DNA of 64,000 nt from Chryseobacterium hagamense (GTDB lineage: Bacteria > Bacteroidota > Bacteroidia > Flavobacteriales > Weeksellaceae). The translations under genes were made by a program, and so were the position numbers. The notes beneath the pieces were generated by a model. It was not told the DNA's origin. It saw nothing but the letters and a program-made list of their open reading frames with translations, and ran no database searches. This document shows positions 9,049 through 16,149 of the stretch, in pieces. The first letter of the stretch is position 1; every line of letters begins with the position of its first letter. The stretch is from NCBI RefSeq assembly GCF_007991455.1, contig NZ_BJYJ01000018.1, forward strand, positions 30,440-94,439, in the 5' to 3' direction.

Positions 9049-9231
9049 TTACTTGATTTCTTTGTGTACGGTTACCTTTTTAAGAACAGAGTTGTATTTT
9101 TTCAATTCCAATCTCTCTGTCGTGTTCTTTTTATTTTTTGTAGAAATGTATCTGGACATTCCCGGCATACCACTTTCTTTATGCTCTGTACATTCAAGGA
9201 TTACTTGAACTCTGTTTCCTTTTTTTGCCAT
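9049..9231 (-). CDS. rpmG: 50S ribosomal protein L33
   Basis: 60 residues: [20 protein letters not shown], then [20 protein letters not shown]. The zinc-ribbon cysteine pairs of the C+ form are absent: the first position keeps only one Cys (ECTE), and the second pair is replaced by NSVLKK. This is therefore the zinc-independent C- form. It is 3 bases from rpmB and 20 from the DUF4295 gene, so the three are surely one operon. Confidence 0.96.
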   Translation of the reverse strand: MAKKGNRVQVILECTEHKESGMPGMSRYISTKNKKNTTERLELKKYNSVLKKVTVHKEIK

Positions 9232-9234
9232 GAT

Positions 9235-9477
9235 TTAGTTCTTTTTAATCAATCCGTTTCTAGTCGCTCTTTCAATAGCTTCCTCGATTCCAATCTTGTT
9301 AATCACTCTCAATCCATGAGCTGATACTTTCAGTGTTACGTGCTTATCCTGCTCCGGAAGGTAAAATTTCTTCTCTAATAAGTTAATTTCAAAACGACGC
9401 TTCGTTTTGTTATTAGCGTGAGAAACGTTGTTACCAACCATTGCACGCTTTCCTGTTATTTGGCAAATTCTTGACAT
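9235..9477 (-). CDS. rpmB: 50S ribosomal protein L28
   Basis: 80 residues: [20 protein letters not shown], then [11 protein letters not shown], the conserved start of L28. It is the first gene of the rpmB-rpmG-DUF4295 operon on the minus strand. Length and motifs are normal. Confidence 0.97.
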   Translation of the reverse strand: MSRICQITGKRAMVGNNVSHANNKTKRRFEINLLEKKFYLPEQDKHVTLKVSAHGLRVINKIGIEEAIERATRNGLIKKN

Positions 9478-9535
9478 ATCTCGATGTTCTTATTTGTACT
9501 ATAATATTTGAGAGTGCAAAATAACGAAGAATTTT

Positions 9536-9682
9536 TCAGATAGACAAATCTTTTACAAAATTATTTATAAATAACTTACCGGTCATCATCCTGATTTTAG
9601 GATTCATGCCGCCGCCGGAAGTATGGGATTTAATATAGGTAAGTGCCTCAGGTATTGAATACTTTTCCTTTGGCCGCTGAAT
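9536..9682 (-). pseudogene. Possible gene remnant: open frame without a start codon
   Basis: On the minus strand, 48 codons are open between a TAA (9683-9685) and a TGA (9536-9538), with protein-like composition (KYSIPEALTYIKSHTSGGGM is part of it). There is no ATG, GTG or TTG at its head; the only Met is internal. It sits between lnt and rpmB. It could be the tail of a decayed gene or chance; I do not recognise it. Confidence 0.25.
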
Positions 9683-9690
9683 TTACATGC

Positions 9691-11325
9691 TCAGGATTTC
9701 TTCGTTTTTTCCTGAAACCTTTTAATTAAAAAATAAAACAGCAGGAACCCAAAAGCAAAAATGGAAAACCTGGAAAGAAGATCGCCGGCTTTTGTATAAA
9801 AAGTCATCCCATCATAAAGGTTTACTTTGGCATACAATGCTGTTTTATCCCCGTAAAAAGTATCTTCCATCATTTCACCTTTTGCATCGATATGCGCTGA
9901 AATACCGCTGTTGGCTGCACGGGCGATTTCCCTTCTTGTTTCAATGGCTCTCAGCCGTGCGTATGATAAAAGCTGTTTGTGGCCTTCCGTAACGCCCCAC
10001 CAGGAATCGTTGGTCATAATCGCCAGGAAATTAGCTCCTTTTTTTACATACTCGCCCGTAAATTCACCGTAAATGCTTTCGTAGCAGATAATCGGGGCTA
10101 CTTTGCCTTTGTTGAACGGGTTGGAAAATGCAGTCCGTTCTTTATCGGTTCCCAGGGAGGCTACAGTTCCGCCCAGGTTGATCATGGCATCGCCAAGAAG
10201 CGGTTTCAGATAGCTCATATACGGAAATATTTCAACGCCCGGAACCAGTTTTCCTTTGTGGTAAACATCCACTTTCTGATTCGGAGTCACCTGGATGGCC
10301 GAGTTAAAACGCTCTACCCAAAGTCCCGGATTGATCTGATAGGCCTCCTGCGGGAGGTTGTTTTCCGAAGTATAGAAATGATGGGAAGAAATCCCTGTCG
10401 TGAAAACAGAGCCGGGATGTTTTGAAAGAAATCCTCTGACGTTATTGATGATGACACTCTTTTCAAAAGCGGTTTCCGAAATGGATCCGTTTCCCGGCAG
10501 TGCGGTCTCAGGAGCAATGTAGTAATCTATTTTTCCTTTTGAGCTTCTTTCGGCCAGGCTGAGCAGATCGTTCTCAATCGTCAGGCTGTCCTGCGAATAT
10601 TTTTCGGCATAAGGATCGAGGTCCGGCTGAAGCATTAAAACATTCACGTTACCGATGGGCTTTTCGTCGAAGCTGTTATATTTCACCACCGAAATGATCA
10701 TCGGCAGAATAATCAGTGCCGCTACGATGGAGGTGTTCTTAATTAAATCTTTTCTCTTTCTTCCGGCCTGCCAGATTCTTACCGTATAGAAAATCAGGAC
10801 GTTTATCAGCAGGATCCAAAAGCTTCCGCCGGTAGCACCCAAGGTATCGTACCATTGGATCAGCTTGGGATAATCCGAAAATACATTTCCCAGATTCAGC
10901 CACGGCCAGGTAAGTTCCCAACCCAGGTGGAATTTCTCGAAGCTCATCCAGATGGCCACTAGAAAAGCCAGTCCCCAATAGGTTCCCTGTGCATTTTTGT
11001 ACCAGTGATAGCATTGGAAAACCAAAGCATATAGTAAAGAATTGATGAGAACAGGAAAAAGCACCGCCATCATCGAGTGGCTGCCGTCAGGGTTTCTGGA
11101 ACCGTACAGCCAGCCGGTCGTTACGGCATTCCAGATAACAAAACACAGGTAGGAGAGTCCGAAAACCACCCAGCTTTTCCTTTTGTAATCTGAAAATTTG
11201 GATACGCCGTGTTCCATCAACAGAAGAGGGACCAGTGCAAAAAATATAAAAAACGGAACCCCGTAGGTGGGCCAGGAAACGGAGAGCAGCATCGCCGAAA
11301 TGAGCGTAAGCAAAACGTATTTCAT
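9691..11325 (-). CDS. lnt: Apolipoprotein N-acyltransferase
   Basis: 544 residues. Lnt adds the third acyl chain to the N-terminal cysteine of lipoproteins in the inner membrane. The N-terminal part holds about six hydrophobic segments (residues 1-210), followed by a nitrilase-type domain and a last membrane segment near 515-535. The catalytic triad is visible: Glu273 in APETALPG, Lys357 in YHKGKLVPG, and Cys414 in ICYESIYGE. The start ATG at 11325 has a TAAATTTG box 18 bases upstream. Several lipoproteins in this window (amylase, YiiX-like, small lipoproteins) are likely substrates. Confidence 0.96.
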   Translation of the reverse strand: MKYVLLTLISAMLLSVSWPTYGVPFFIFFALVPLLLMEHGVSKFSDYKRKSWVVFGLSYLCFVIWNAVTTGWLYGSRNPDGSHSMMAVLFPVLINSLLYALVFQCYHWYKNAQGTYWGLAFLVAIWMSFEKFHLGWELTWPWLNLGNVFSDYPKLIQWYDTLGATGGSFWILLINVLIFYTVRIWQAGRKRKDLIKNTSIVAALIILPMIISVVKYNSFDEKPIGNVNVLMLQPDLDPYAEKYSQDSLTIENDLLSLAERSSKGKIDYYIAPETALPGNGSISETAFEKSVIINNVRGFLSKHPGSVFTTGISSHHFYTSENNLPQEAYQINPGLWVERFNSAIQVTPNQKVDVYHKGKLVPGVEIFPYMSYLKPLLGDAMINLGGTVASLGTDKERTAFSNPFNKGKVAPIICYESIYGEFTGEYVKKGANFLAIMTNDSWWGVTEGHKQLLSYARLRAIETRREIARAANSGISAHIDAKGEMMEDTFYGDKTALYAKVNLYDGMTFYTKAGDLLSRFSIFAFGFLLFYFLIKRFQEKTKKS

Positions 11326-11342
11326 GAATTTGTTTTAATATA

Positions 11343-11350
11343 CAAATTTA
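11343..11350 (-). promoter_or_regulatory. Putative -7 box (TAAATTTG) for lnt
   Basis: Consensus TAnnTTTG on the minus strand, 17 bases before the lnt ATG. Confidence 0.55.
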
Positions 11351-11366
11351 ATGTTTTTGAAATGAA

Positions 11367-11374
11367 TACATTTG
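11367..11374 (+). promoter_or_regulatory. Putative -7 box (TACATTTG) for vanZ-family gene
   Basis: Consensus TAnnTTTG only 6 bases before the ATG at 11381, which would put the transcript start at or next to the start codon. Confidence 0.55.
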
Positions 11375-11380
11375 TAAACG

Positions 11381-11803
11381 ATGTTAAAGAAATTTTATAA
11401 GATTATTATTGTTCCTTATACCCTGTTTCTGCTATACCTTATGTTCTTCGGGATGGGCCGCAGGCAGATGGATGACCATCTGCTCACGGTGGCGCCTATT
11501 GTTTCTACCGTCAACTTCATCAAAGGCTGTATTTCGTGGAAAGATGCTTTCATGATCGTTGCAGGAAATATTGTGATGTTCATGCCTTTCGGTTTTCTGG
11601 GATGGCTGTTTCCAAAGCTGAATAATCTTCAGGACCTGCTGTTTGCCTTTGTTTCGGCCATTACCATTGTAGAAGCCCTGCAGTATTTTTCGAGGATGGG
11701 GATTTTTGAAGTGGATGATGTGATCCTGAATACGTTTGGGGTCTTTTTAGGATTCTTAATTAAAAAAAATATTGAAAAGAGGTTTGGGTATTTTGTGAAG
11801 TGA
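11381..11803 (+). CDS. VanZ family membrane protein
   Basis: 140 residues with four hydrophobic segments: about 6-25, 50-70, 80-100, 110-128. The VanZ-like pattern is clear: GNIVMFMPFGFLGWLFPKL in the middle, then EALQYFSRMGIFEVDDVILN. VanZ was named for low-level teicoplanin resistance, but most chromosomal members have no known function; this one has no van genes nearby. It is divergent from lnt with 55 bases between starts. A short or absent leader is likely. Confidence 0.88.
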   Translation: MLKKFYKIIIVPYTLFLLYLMFFGMGRRQMDDHLLTVAPIVSTVNFIKGCISWKDAFMIVAGNIVMFMPFGFLGWLFPKLNNLQDLLFAFVSAITIVEALQYFSRMGIFEVDDVILNTFGVFLGFLIKKNIEKRFGYFVK

Positions 11804-12080
11804 ATTGCTGTAAAAGGCAAATGGATCTTCTACGGATCTCAAGGAGAACAATGCCTTATTTTAGCACATCAGGCACAAAGAGTTTTCATGGTTTGCCTAT
11901 ATTTTAGAGCATACAGATAAAAATCAAAGATTTTTAAACTTTTAAGTGCTTTTTTAATCATGAAGTATTCAACTTTTATACAGCATTAAGATCTTTTGTG
12001 GCTTTTGTGGTGAAATTCTCCCGCAGATGGCACGGATTTTAAAGATGGTAATGTGGCTTCAGGTTCCCGTTTACCATTGA
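11804..12080. repeat. Gene-free stretch with degenerate intergenic repeat text
   Basis: No open frame of note. Phrases such as CTTTTGTGGCTTTTGTGG (about 11993-12010) and CCGCAGATGGCACGGATTTT (12021-12040) look like worn copies of intergenic repeats that I recall as common in Chryseobacterium. Identification is from memory and is not checked. Confidence 0.35.
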
Positions 12081-12884
12081 CTATCCATTCAATTCCTTTG
12101 CCCTTTTTTCCGCATTCAGAATTCCGTTTTTGAGAAGTTCTTTCAGTCGGCTGTCATTAAATGTTTTCAGGGCTGCTTCGGTGGTTCCTCCTTTTGAAGC
12201 AACATCTTGAATCAGTTCCTCAAGGCTTTTTTCCGAATTGTTGATCAGGTGATAGGCGCCCAGCATCGTCTGCTGAACGAAAAGCCGAGATAAATTTTCC
12301 TCGATTCCCATTTCAGTTCCTGCTTTGATCATGGCATCAACGATGTAATAAAAGTAGGCCGGTCCGCTTCCGGAGAGGGCGGTTACACTGTCCAGCAAAT
12401 TTTCATCTTCCAGATAGACGGATCTTCCTGTTGAATTCAGCAGCCTTTCGATATGGATGAGCTGGCTGAAGGAAATTCCTTCCGCTGCAGTATATCCGGT
12501 AATTCCCATTCCGAGCAGGGTAGGAGAATTGGGCATGGCCCTTACAACCAACGGATGGCCAAGCAGTTTCTGGATTTTTCCGATTTTAATTCCCGCCATA
12601 ATCGATAAGACCATCTGTTTTTCTTTCAGCTGAAACCTGAAATTTTCCGCGGCATGGGCAAAATCCTGCGGCTTTACTGCAATGATGATCAGGTCAGCAT
12701 CCAGCTCCGGCACGTCTTCAAAAGCGGAAATTCTGGATTTAGGAAATTCTTCCGCAATTTTAGGGAATTTAGATTCGTTTCTTGTAATCAGGTGGAGATT
12801 TTCCGGTTTGATCAGTTCATACTTCAAAAATGATTTTGAAAAAGACAGGCCCATATTTCCGGCACCGAGGATAGCGATTTTCAT
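12081..12884 (-). CDS. proC: Pyrroline-5-carboxylate reductase
   Basis: 267 residues. ProC reduces pyrroline-5-carboxylate to proline with NAD(P)H, the last step of proline synthesis. The N-terminus is the Rossmann motif AILGAGNMGLSFSKSFL. The conserved C-terminal block TALSGSGPAYFYYIVDAM and the terminal VASKGGTTEAALKTF are both present. The length is typical. It stands alone, with about 200-260 gene-free bases on each side. Confidence 0.96.
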   Translation of the reverse strand: MKIAILGAGNMGLSFSKSFLKYELIKPENLHLITRNESKFPKIAEEFPKSRISAFEDVPELDADLIIIAVKPQDFAHAAENFRFQLKEKQMVLSIMAGIKIGKIQKLLGHPLVVRAMPNSPTLLGMGITGYTAAEGISFSQLIHIERLLNSTGRSVYLEDENLLDSVTALSGSGPAYFYYIVDAMIKAGTEMGIEENLSRLFVQQTMLGAYHLINNSEKSLEELIQDVASKGGTTEAALKTFNDSRLKELLKNGILNAEKRAKELNG

Positions 12885-13088
12885 ATTTTGTATTTTAAGT
12901 TGATACTGCTTGACAAAGTTCTGAACTTCGACGAATTTTTTATCAGAGCATCTCTAAATTAGGCCTTTGTTTTTTAACATTAAGGAATTAAGGTCTTTTT
13001 AGCAGATGGAAATCAAGGATTAGCTGTCCGGCTGCATTTACTTAATTCACTGAAATCATTATATTAAAGAAGAACAAACAAAGTTTAT

Positions 13089-13134
13089 TTTAATTCAGAA
13101 AATTAAGAGTGATGACAGAATTTTCTGAGTTAAA
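13089..13134 (-). terminator. Hairpin after murB
   Basis: Long inverted repeat (arms 13089-13104 and 13119-13134, around TCAGAAAATT / AATTTTCTGA) 15 bases past the murB stop. There is no clean T-run, so it may be a terminator or an RNA-stabilising 3' hairpin. Confidence 0.55.
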
Positions 13135-13148
13135 ATTTAAACATACTC

Positions 13149-14162
13149 TCAAATGATATTGACCTCTCTTTCCAACTCGATCCCGAATTTTTCTTTTACG
13201 GAATTGATGACTTGGGTTGAAAAATTAAAGATTTCCTCTCCGGAAGCTTCGCCTGTGGCATTGACAATCACCAGCGCCTGCAATTTATGGGAAGCAACGT
13301 TGCCGATCTGTTTGCCTTTCCATCCGCATTGCTCGATCAGCCATCCGGCCGGAACCTTTACAGAATCACCGTTCGGATAACCCGGTATTGTTTCAAATTG
13401 CAGCTTCAGAGATTCAAACTGTGTAAGAGGAATCGTCGGGTTCTTGAAAAAGCTTCCTGCATTTCCGGTTTCTTTCGGATCGGGGAGTTTGCTCCGCCTG
13501 ATGCTGATGACAGCCTGAGAGACTTCCTGAATCGTCGGGTTTTCAATCCCTGATTTTTCCAGTTCGGTTTTGATGGCACCATATTCTGTGCTGATGCGGT
13601 GAATTCGGGTGGTAAGCCGGAAAGTAACGTCCAGAATGATGTATTTTCCTTTGCCTTCCTGTTTAAATATGGAATCCCTGTAGCCGAAACTGCATTTTTC
13701 GAGATCAAAAACTTCGGTTTCCAGTGTTTTGAGATTCAGTACGGTGCAGCTGTCGAAAATATCCTTGATTTCGGTGCCGTAAGCACCAATGTTCTGCATT
13801 GGGGATGTTCCTACGTTACCGGGAATCAGCGAAAGATTTTCCAGTCCGCCCAGATTTTTATCCAGACAGGACATGACGAATTCATGCCAGTTTTCTCCTG
13901 ATTTTGCAGTAACCAGCACTTCATTCTCATTCAAAGGCTGCAGAGAGATTCCTTTCAGGTTCAATTGGATCACCAGACCATCGAAATCCCGGGTAAACAG
14001 GATGTTGCTTCCGCCTCCGAGGAATAGAAGAGGAAGGCCTTTGGTACCTGAAAAATTCAGGGCTTCTTTTAATTCTTCAACGGTATGTATTTCGGTAAAG
14101 TATCTTGCTTTTGCATCTACCCCGAATGTATTGTAGGACTGTAGTGAAAAATTTTCGTGCAT
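13149..14162 (-). CDS. murB: UDP-N-acetylenolpyruvoylglucosamine reductase
   Basis: 337 residues. MurB is an FAD enzyme that reduces UDP-GlcNAc-enolpyruvate to UDP-MurNAc in peptidoglycan synthesis. Motifs: FLGGGSNILF (FAD-binding), SLIPGNVGTSPMQNIGAYG, FGYRDSIFK, and NAGSFFKNP with the catalytic Ser. The length and the extended C-terminus fit the type I (E. coli-like) form. It precedes a small lipoprotein gene and the aminotransferase on the same strand, with 3- and 16-base gaps, suggesting a three-gene operon led by the aminotransferase. murA, the preceding pathway step, is about 7 kb away. Confidence 0.96.
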   Translation of the reverse strand: MHENFSLQSYNTFGVDAKARYFTEIHTVEELKEALNFSGTKGLPLLFLGGGSNILFTRDFDGLVIQLNLKGISLQPLNENEVLVTAKSGENWHEFVMSCLDKNLGGLENLSLIPGNVGTSPMQNIGAYGTEIKDIFDSCTVLNLKTLETEVFDLEKCSFGYRDSIFKQEGKGKYIILDVTFRLTTRIHRISTEYGAIKTELEKSGIENPTIQEVSQAVISIRRSKLPDPKETGNAGSFFKNPTIPLTQFESLKLQFETIPGYPNGDSVKVPAGWLIEQCGWKGKQIGNVASHKLQALVIVNATGEASGEEIFNFSTQVINSVKEKFGIELEREVNII

Positions 14163-14165
14163 GAT

Positions 14166-14645
14166 TTAATTGTATTCTGTTGGCAGAAGGGCGCGGATCT
14201 GGTCTTTCAGTTTTTTCAGCTGTCCGTAGTGGGCCGTGTCTACAAAAGCATTCACATACGCATGGTATTTTTTCGGCGTCCGGATCTGGAATGTCTCATC
14301 AATTCCATCGACGGACTGTTGGCTGGGAGAGCTTTTTATCCTGTCAAGAGTTTTGACGTCAATATTTGAGGTCAGTCTTTTCCAGGTCTGCAGACTGATG
14401 GCCGACTTCCACTCTTTGTGGGTCCTGTTCCTGGTAACTCCCTGTTCCGCATAGATGGAATCTTGGGTTACTTTTACCATGCTGTAGTTTCCCAGAGGTC
14501 CACCGATTTCCGAATAGCTGATCGAAATGATTCCGTTGGGATCTCCGTTTGCAGATGAGGATTCTTTTGGGTTGCAGGAAATAAAAATCAGCAATAAAAT
14601 AAGGCATGAGAAAATTTTCAGACCGTGATATTTTATTGCTGACAT
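14166..14645 (-). CDS. Hypothetical lipoprotein
   Basis: 159 residues. The N-terminal hydrophobic stretch ends at LLLIFISC, a plausible lipobox with Cys24. After it the mature part is a small mixed domain with a repeated theme of short strands (IISISYSEIGGPLGNYSMVK). I do not recognise the family. It sits between the aminotransferase gene and murB with very short spacing, so it is co-transcribed, but nothing ties it to cell-wall synthesis beyond position. Confidence 0.75.
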   Translation of the reverse strand: MSAIKYHGLKIFSCLILLLIFISCNPKESSSANGDPNGIISISYSEIGGPLGNYSMVKVTQDSIYAEQGVTRNRTHKEWKSAISLQTWKRLTSNIDVKTLDRIKSSPSQQSVDGIDETFQIRTPKKYHAYVNAFVDTAHYGQLKKLKDQIRALLPTEYN

Positions 14646-14661
14646 CTATCGTTTTTTTATA

Positions 14662-15867
14662 TTAAAGGCTGAATTCCGCTTTGTATTTTTCGAGTGCATC
14701 TTTAAGAATGGCTGCGCTTCTCTTTAGATCCTGTTCTTTTAAAACATAAGCAATCCGTACCTGCTTTTTACCCAGTTCGGGATCACTGTAGAAACCTCCG
14801 GCAGGAGCTACCATGATCGTTTCATTGTTATTGGAATAACTTTCCAGAAGCCACTGGGCAAACTTTTCGGTATCATCTACCGGAAGTTCCGCTACGCAGT
14901 AAAAGGCACCTTTGGGCTTCGGGCAGATAACCCCCGGGATCGCATTCAGTGAATCGACCAGGACGTTTCTCCGGTGGGTATATTCTTCCCTCACAGAACG
15001 GATGTATGCACCGTCATTTTTATGGGCTGCCGTTGCCGCAATCTGCCCCAATAAAACAGGGCTTAATCTTGCCTGTGCAAAAAGCATCGCCGCATCATGG
15101 ATCTTTTTGGAACGGGTAATCATACAGCCGATCCTCACGCCGCACATCGAATATCTTTTGGACTCGGAATCAATGATGATGCAGTTTTCCGCCAGCTCAG
15201 GGAAAGCCAGCATGGAGATCTGCTGTTTTCCGTCATATACGTATTCTCGGTATACTTCATCGGAAATCACAACAATGTCGTACTTCAGAGCAATTTCCGC
15301 CAATTGATGAAGTTCCTCCCGGGTATAAAGATAACCGGTAGGGTTTCCGGGATTACAGATGACGATGGCTCTGGTTTTAGCCGTTATTTTTTTCTCGAAT
15401 TCTTCGATCGGAGGAAGGGCAAAGCCGGTATCTATAGTTGAAGGCACTGCCACTACATTTACATTAAAAGTACTGGTAAACCCGTTGTAATTGGCATAAT
15501 ACGGTTCAGGAATAATTACCTCATCACCATCGTCACATAAAGTGGAGATGGCAAAATTCAAAGCTTCCGACCCTCCGTTGGTGACGATGAAATGATCCGG
15601 TGTAAGATCCGTAAAATCCAGAGAATGGTAATATTCCGTAAGGGCTCTTCTGTATTCGATGTTTCCTTCGGAAAGCGCATATTCCAATACTTTCAGATCG
15701 ATATTCTTTAAAGCATTCAGTGCCGTTTCCGGGGTTTCAATATCGGGTTGCCCGATGTTGAGGTGATAGACTTTGGTTCCTCTCTGTTTGGCCTTTAGGG
15801 CAAAAGGGACCAGTTTTCTTACCGGCGACGGCGGCATGTGTAGTGCTCTGTTTGAAATATTCGGCAT
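14662..15867 (-). CDS. Pyridoxal phosphate-dependent class I aminotransferase (aspartate aminotransferase-like)
   Basis: 401 residues, fold-type I PLP enzyme. Visible motifs: NIGQPDIETPETAL near residue 38, TNGGSEALNFAISTLCD (PLP phosphate region), ICNPGNPTGYLYTREEL, ISDEVYREYVYDG, and the Schiff-base lysine in DSESKRYSMCGVRIGCMI. The exact amino-acid substrate cannot be read from the sequence; aspartate or a broad range is most likely. First gene of the apparent operon with the lipoprotein and murB. A TATTTTTG box lies 20 bases upstream. Confidence 0.92.
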   Translation of the reverse strand: MPNISNRALHMPPSPVRKLVPFALKAKQRGTKVYHLNIGQPDIETPETALNALKNIDLKVLEYALSEGNIEYRRALTEYYHSLDFTDLTPDHFIVTNGGSEALNFAISTLCDDGDEVIIPEPYYANYNGFTSTFNVNVVAVPSTIDTGFALPPIEEFEKKITAKTRAIVICNPGNPTGYLYTREELHQLAEIALKYDIVVISDEVYREYVYDGKQQISMLAFPELAENCIIIDSESKRYSMCGVRIGCMITRSKKIHDAAMLFAQARLSPVLLGQIAATAAHKNDGAYIRSVREEYTHRRNVLVDSLNAIPGVICPKPKGAFYCVAELPVDDTEKFAQWLLESYSNNNETIMVAPAGGFYSDPELGKKQVRIAYVLKEQDLKRSAAILKDALEKYKAEFSL

Positions 15868-15887
15868 TGTTCAAAAAATTTGTATGG

Positions 15888-15895
15888 CAAAAATA
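15888..15895 (-). promoter_or_regulatory. Putative -7 box (TATTTTTG) for the aminotransferase operon
   Basis: Consensus match on the minus strand, 20 bases before the ATG at 15867. Confidence 0.5.
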
Positions 15896-16126
15896 AGATT
15901 TAATTTTTCAATATTAAAATAAAGCTTTCAAAGAAAGATTGAAGTCCTTTTTTCCGGATAGGCAATCGGTAAGCATTATTGATGAATATATAGATGGTAT
16001 AAGAGTTTTATTATATGGAATTACTATTTCAAAAAAAAGTGACTAAATATTTAATTTTTAATGTTTTTAAAATTTAAATATAAAAATTTAGTTAAATTAG
16101 TTTTTGTATTGGTTTTTTTATAAATT

Positions 16127-16134
16127 TACATTTG
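16127..16134 (+). promoter_or_regulatory. Putative -7 box (TACATTTG) for the T9SS protein
   Basis: Consensus match at the end of a 280-base AT-rich gene-free stretch (15868-16149), 15 bases before the ATG. Confidence 0.55.
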
Positions 16135-16149
16135 TAATACTTAGTAAAT

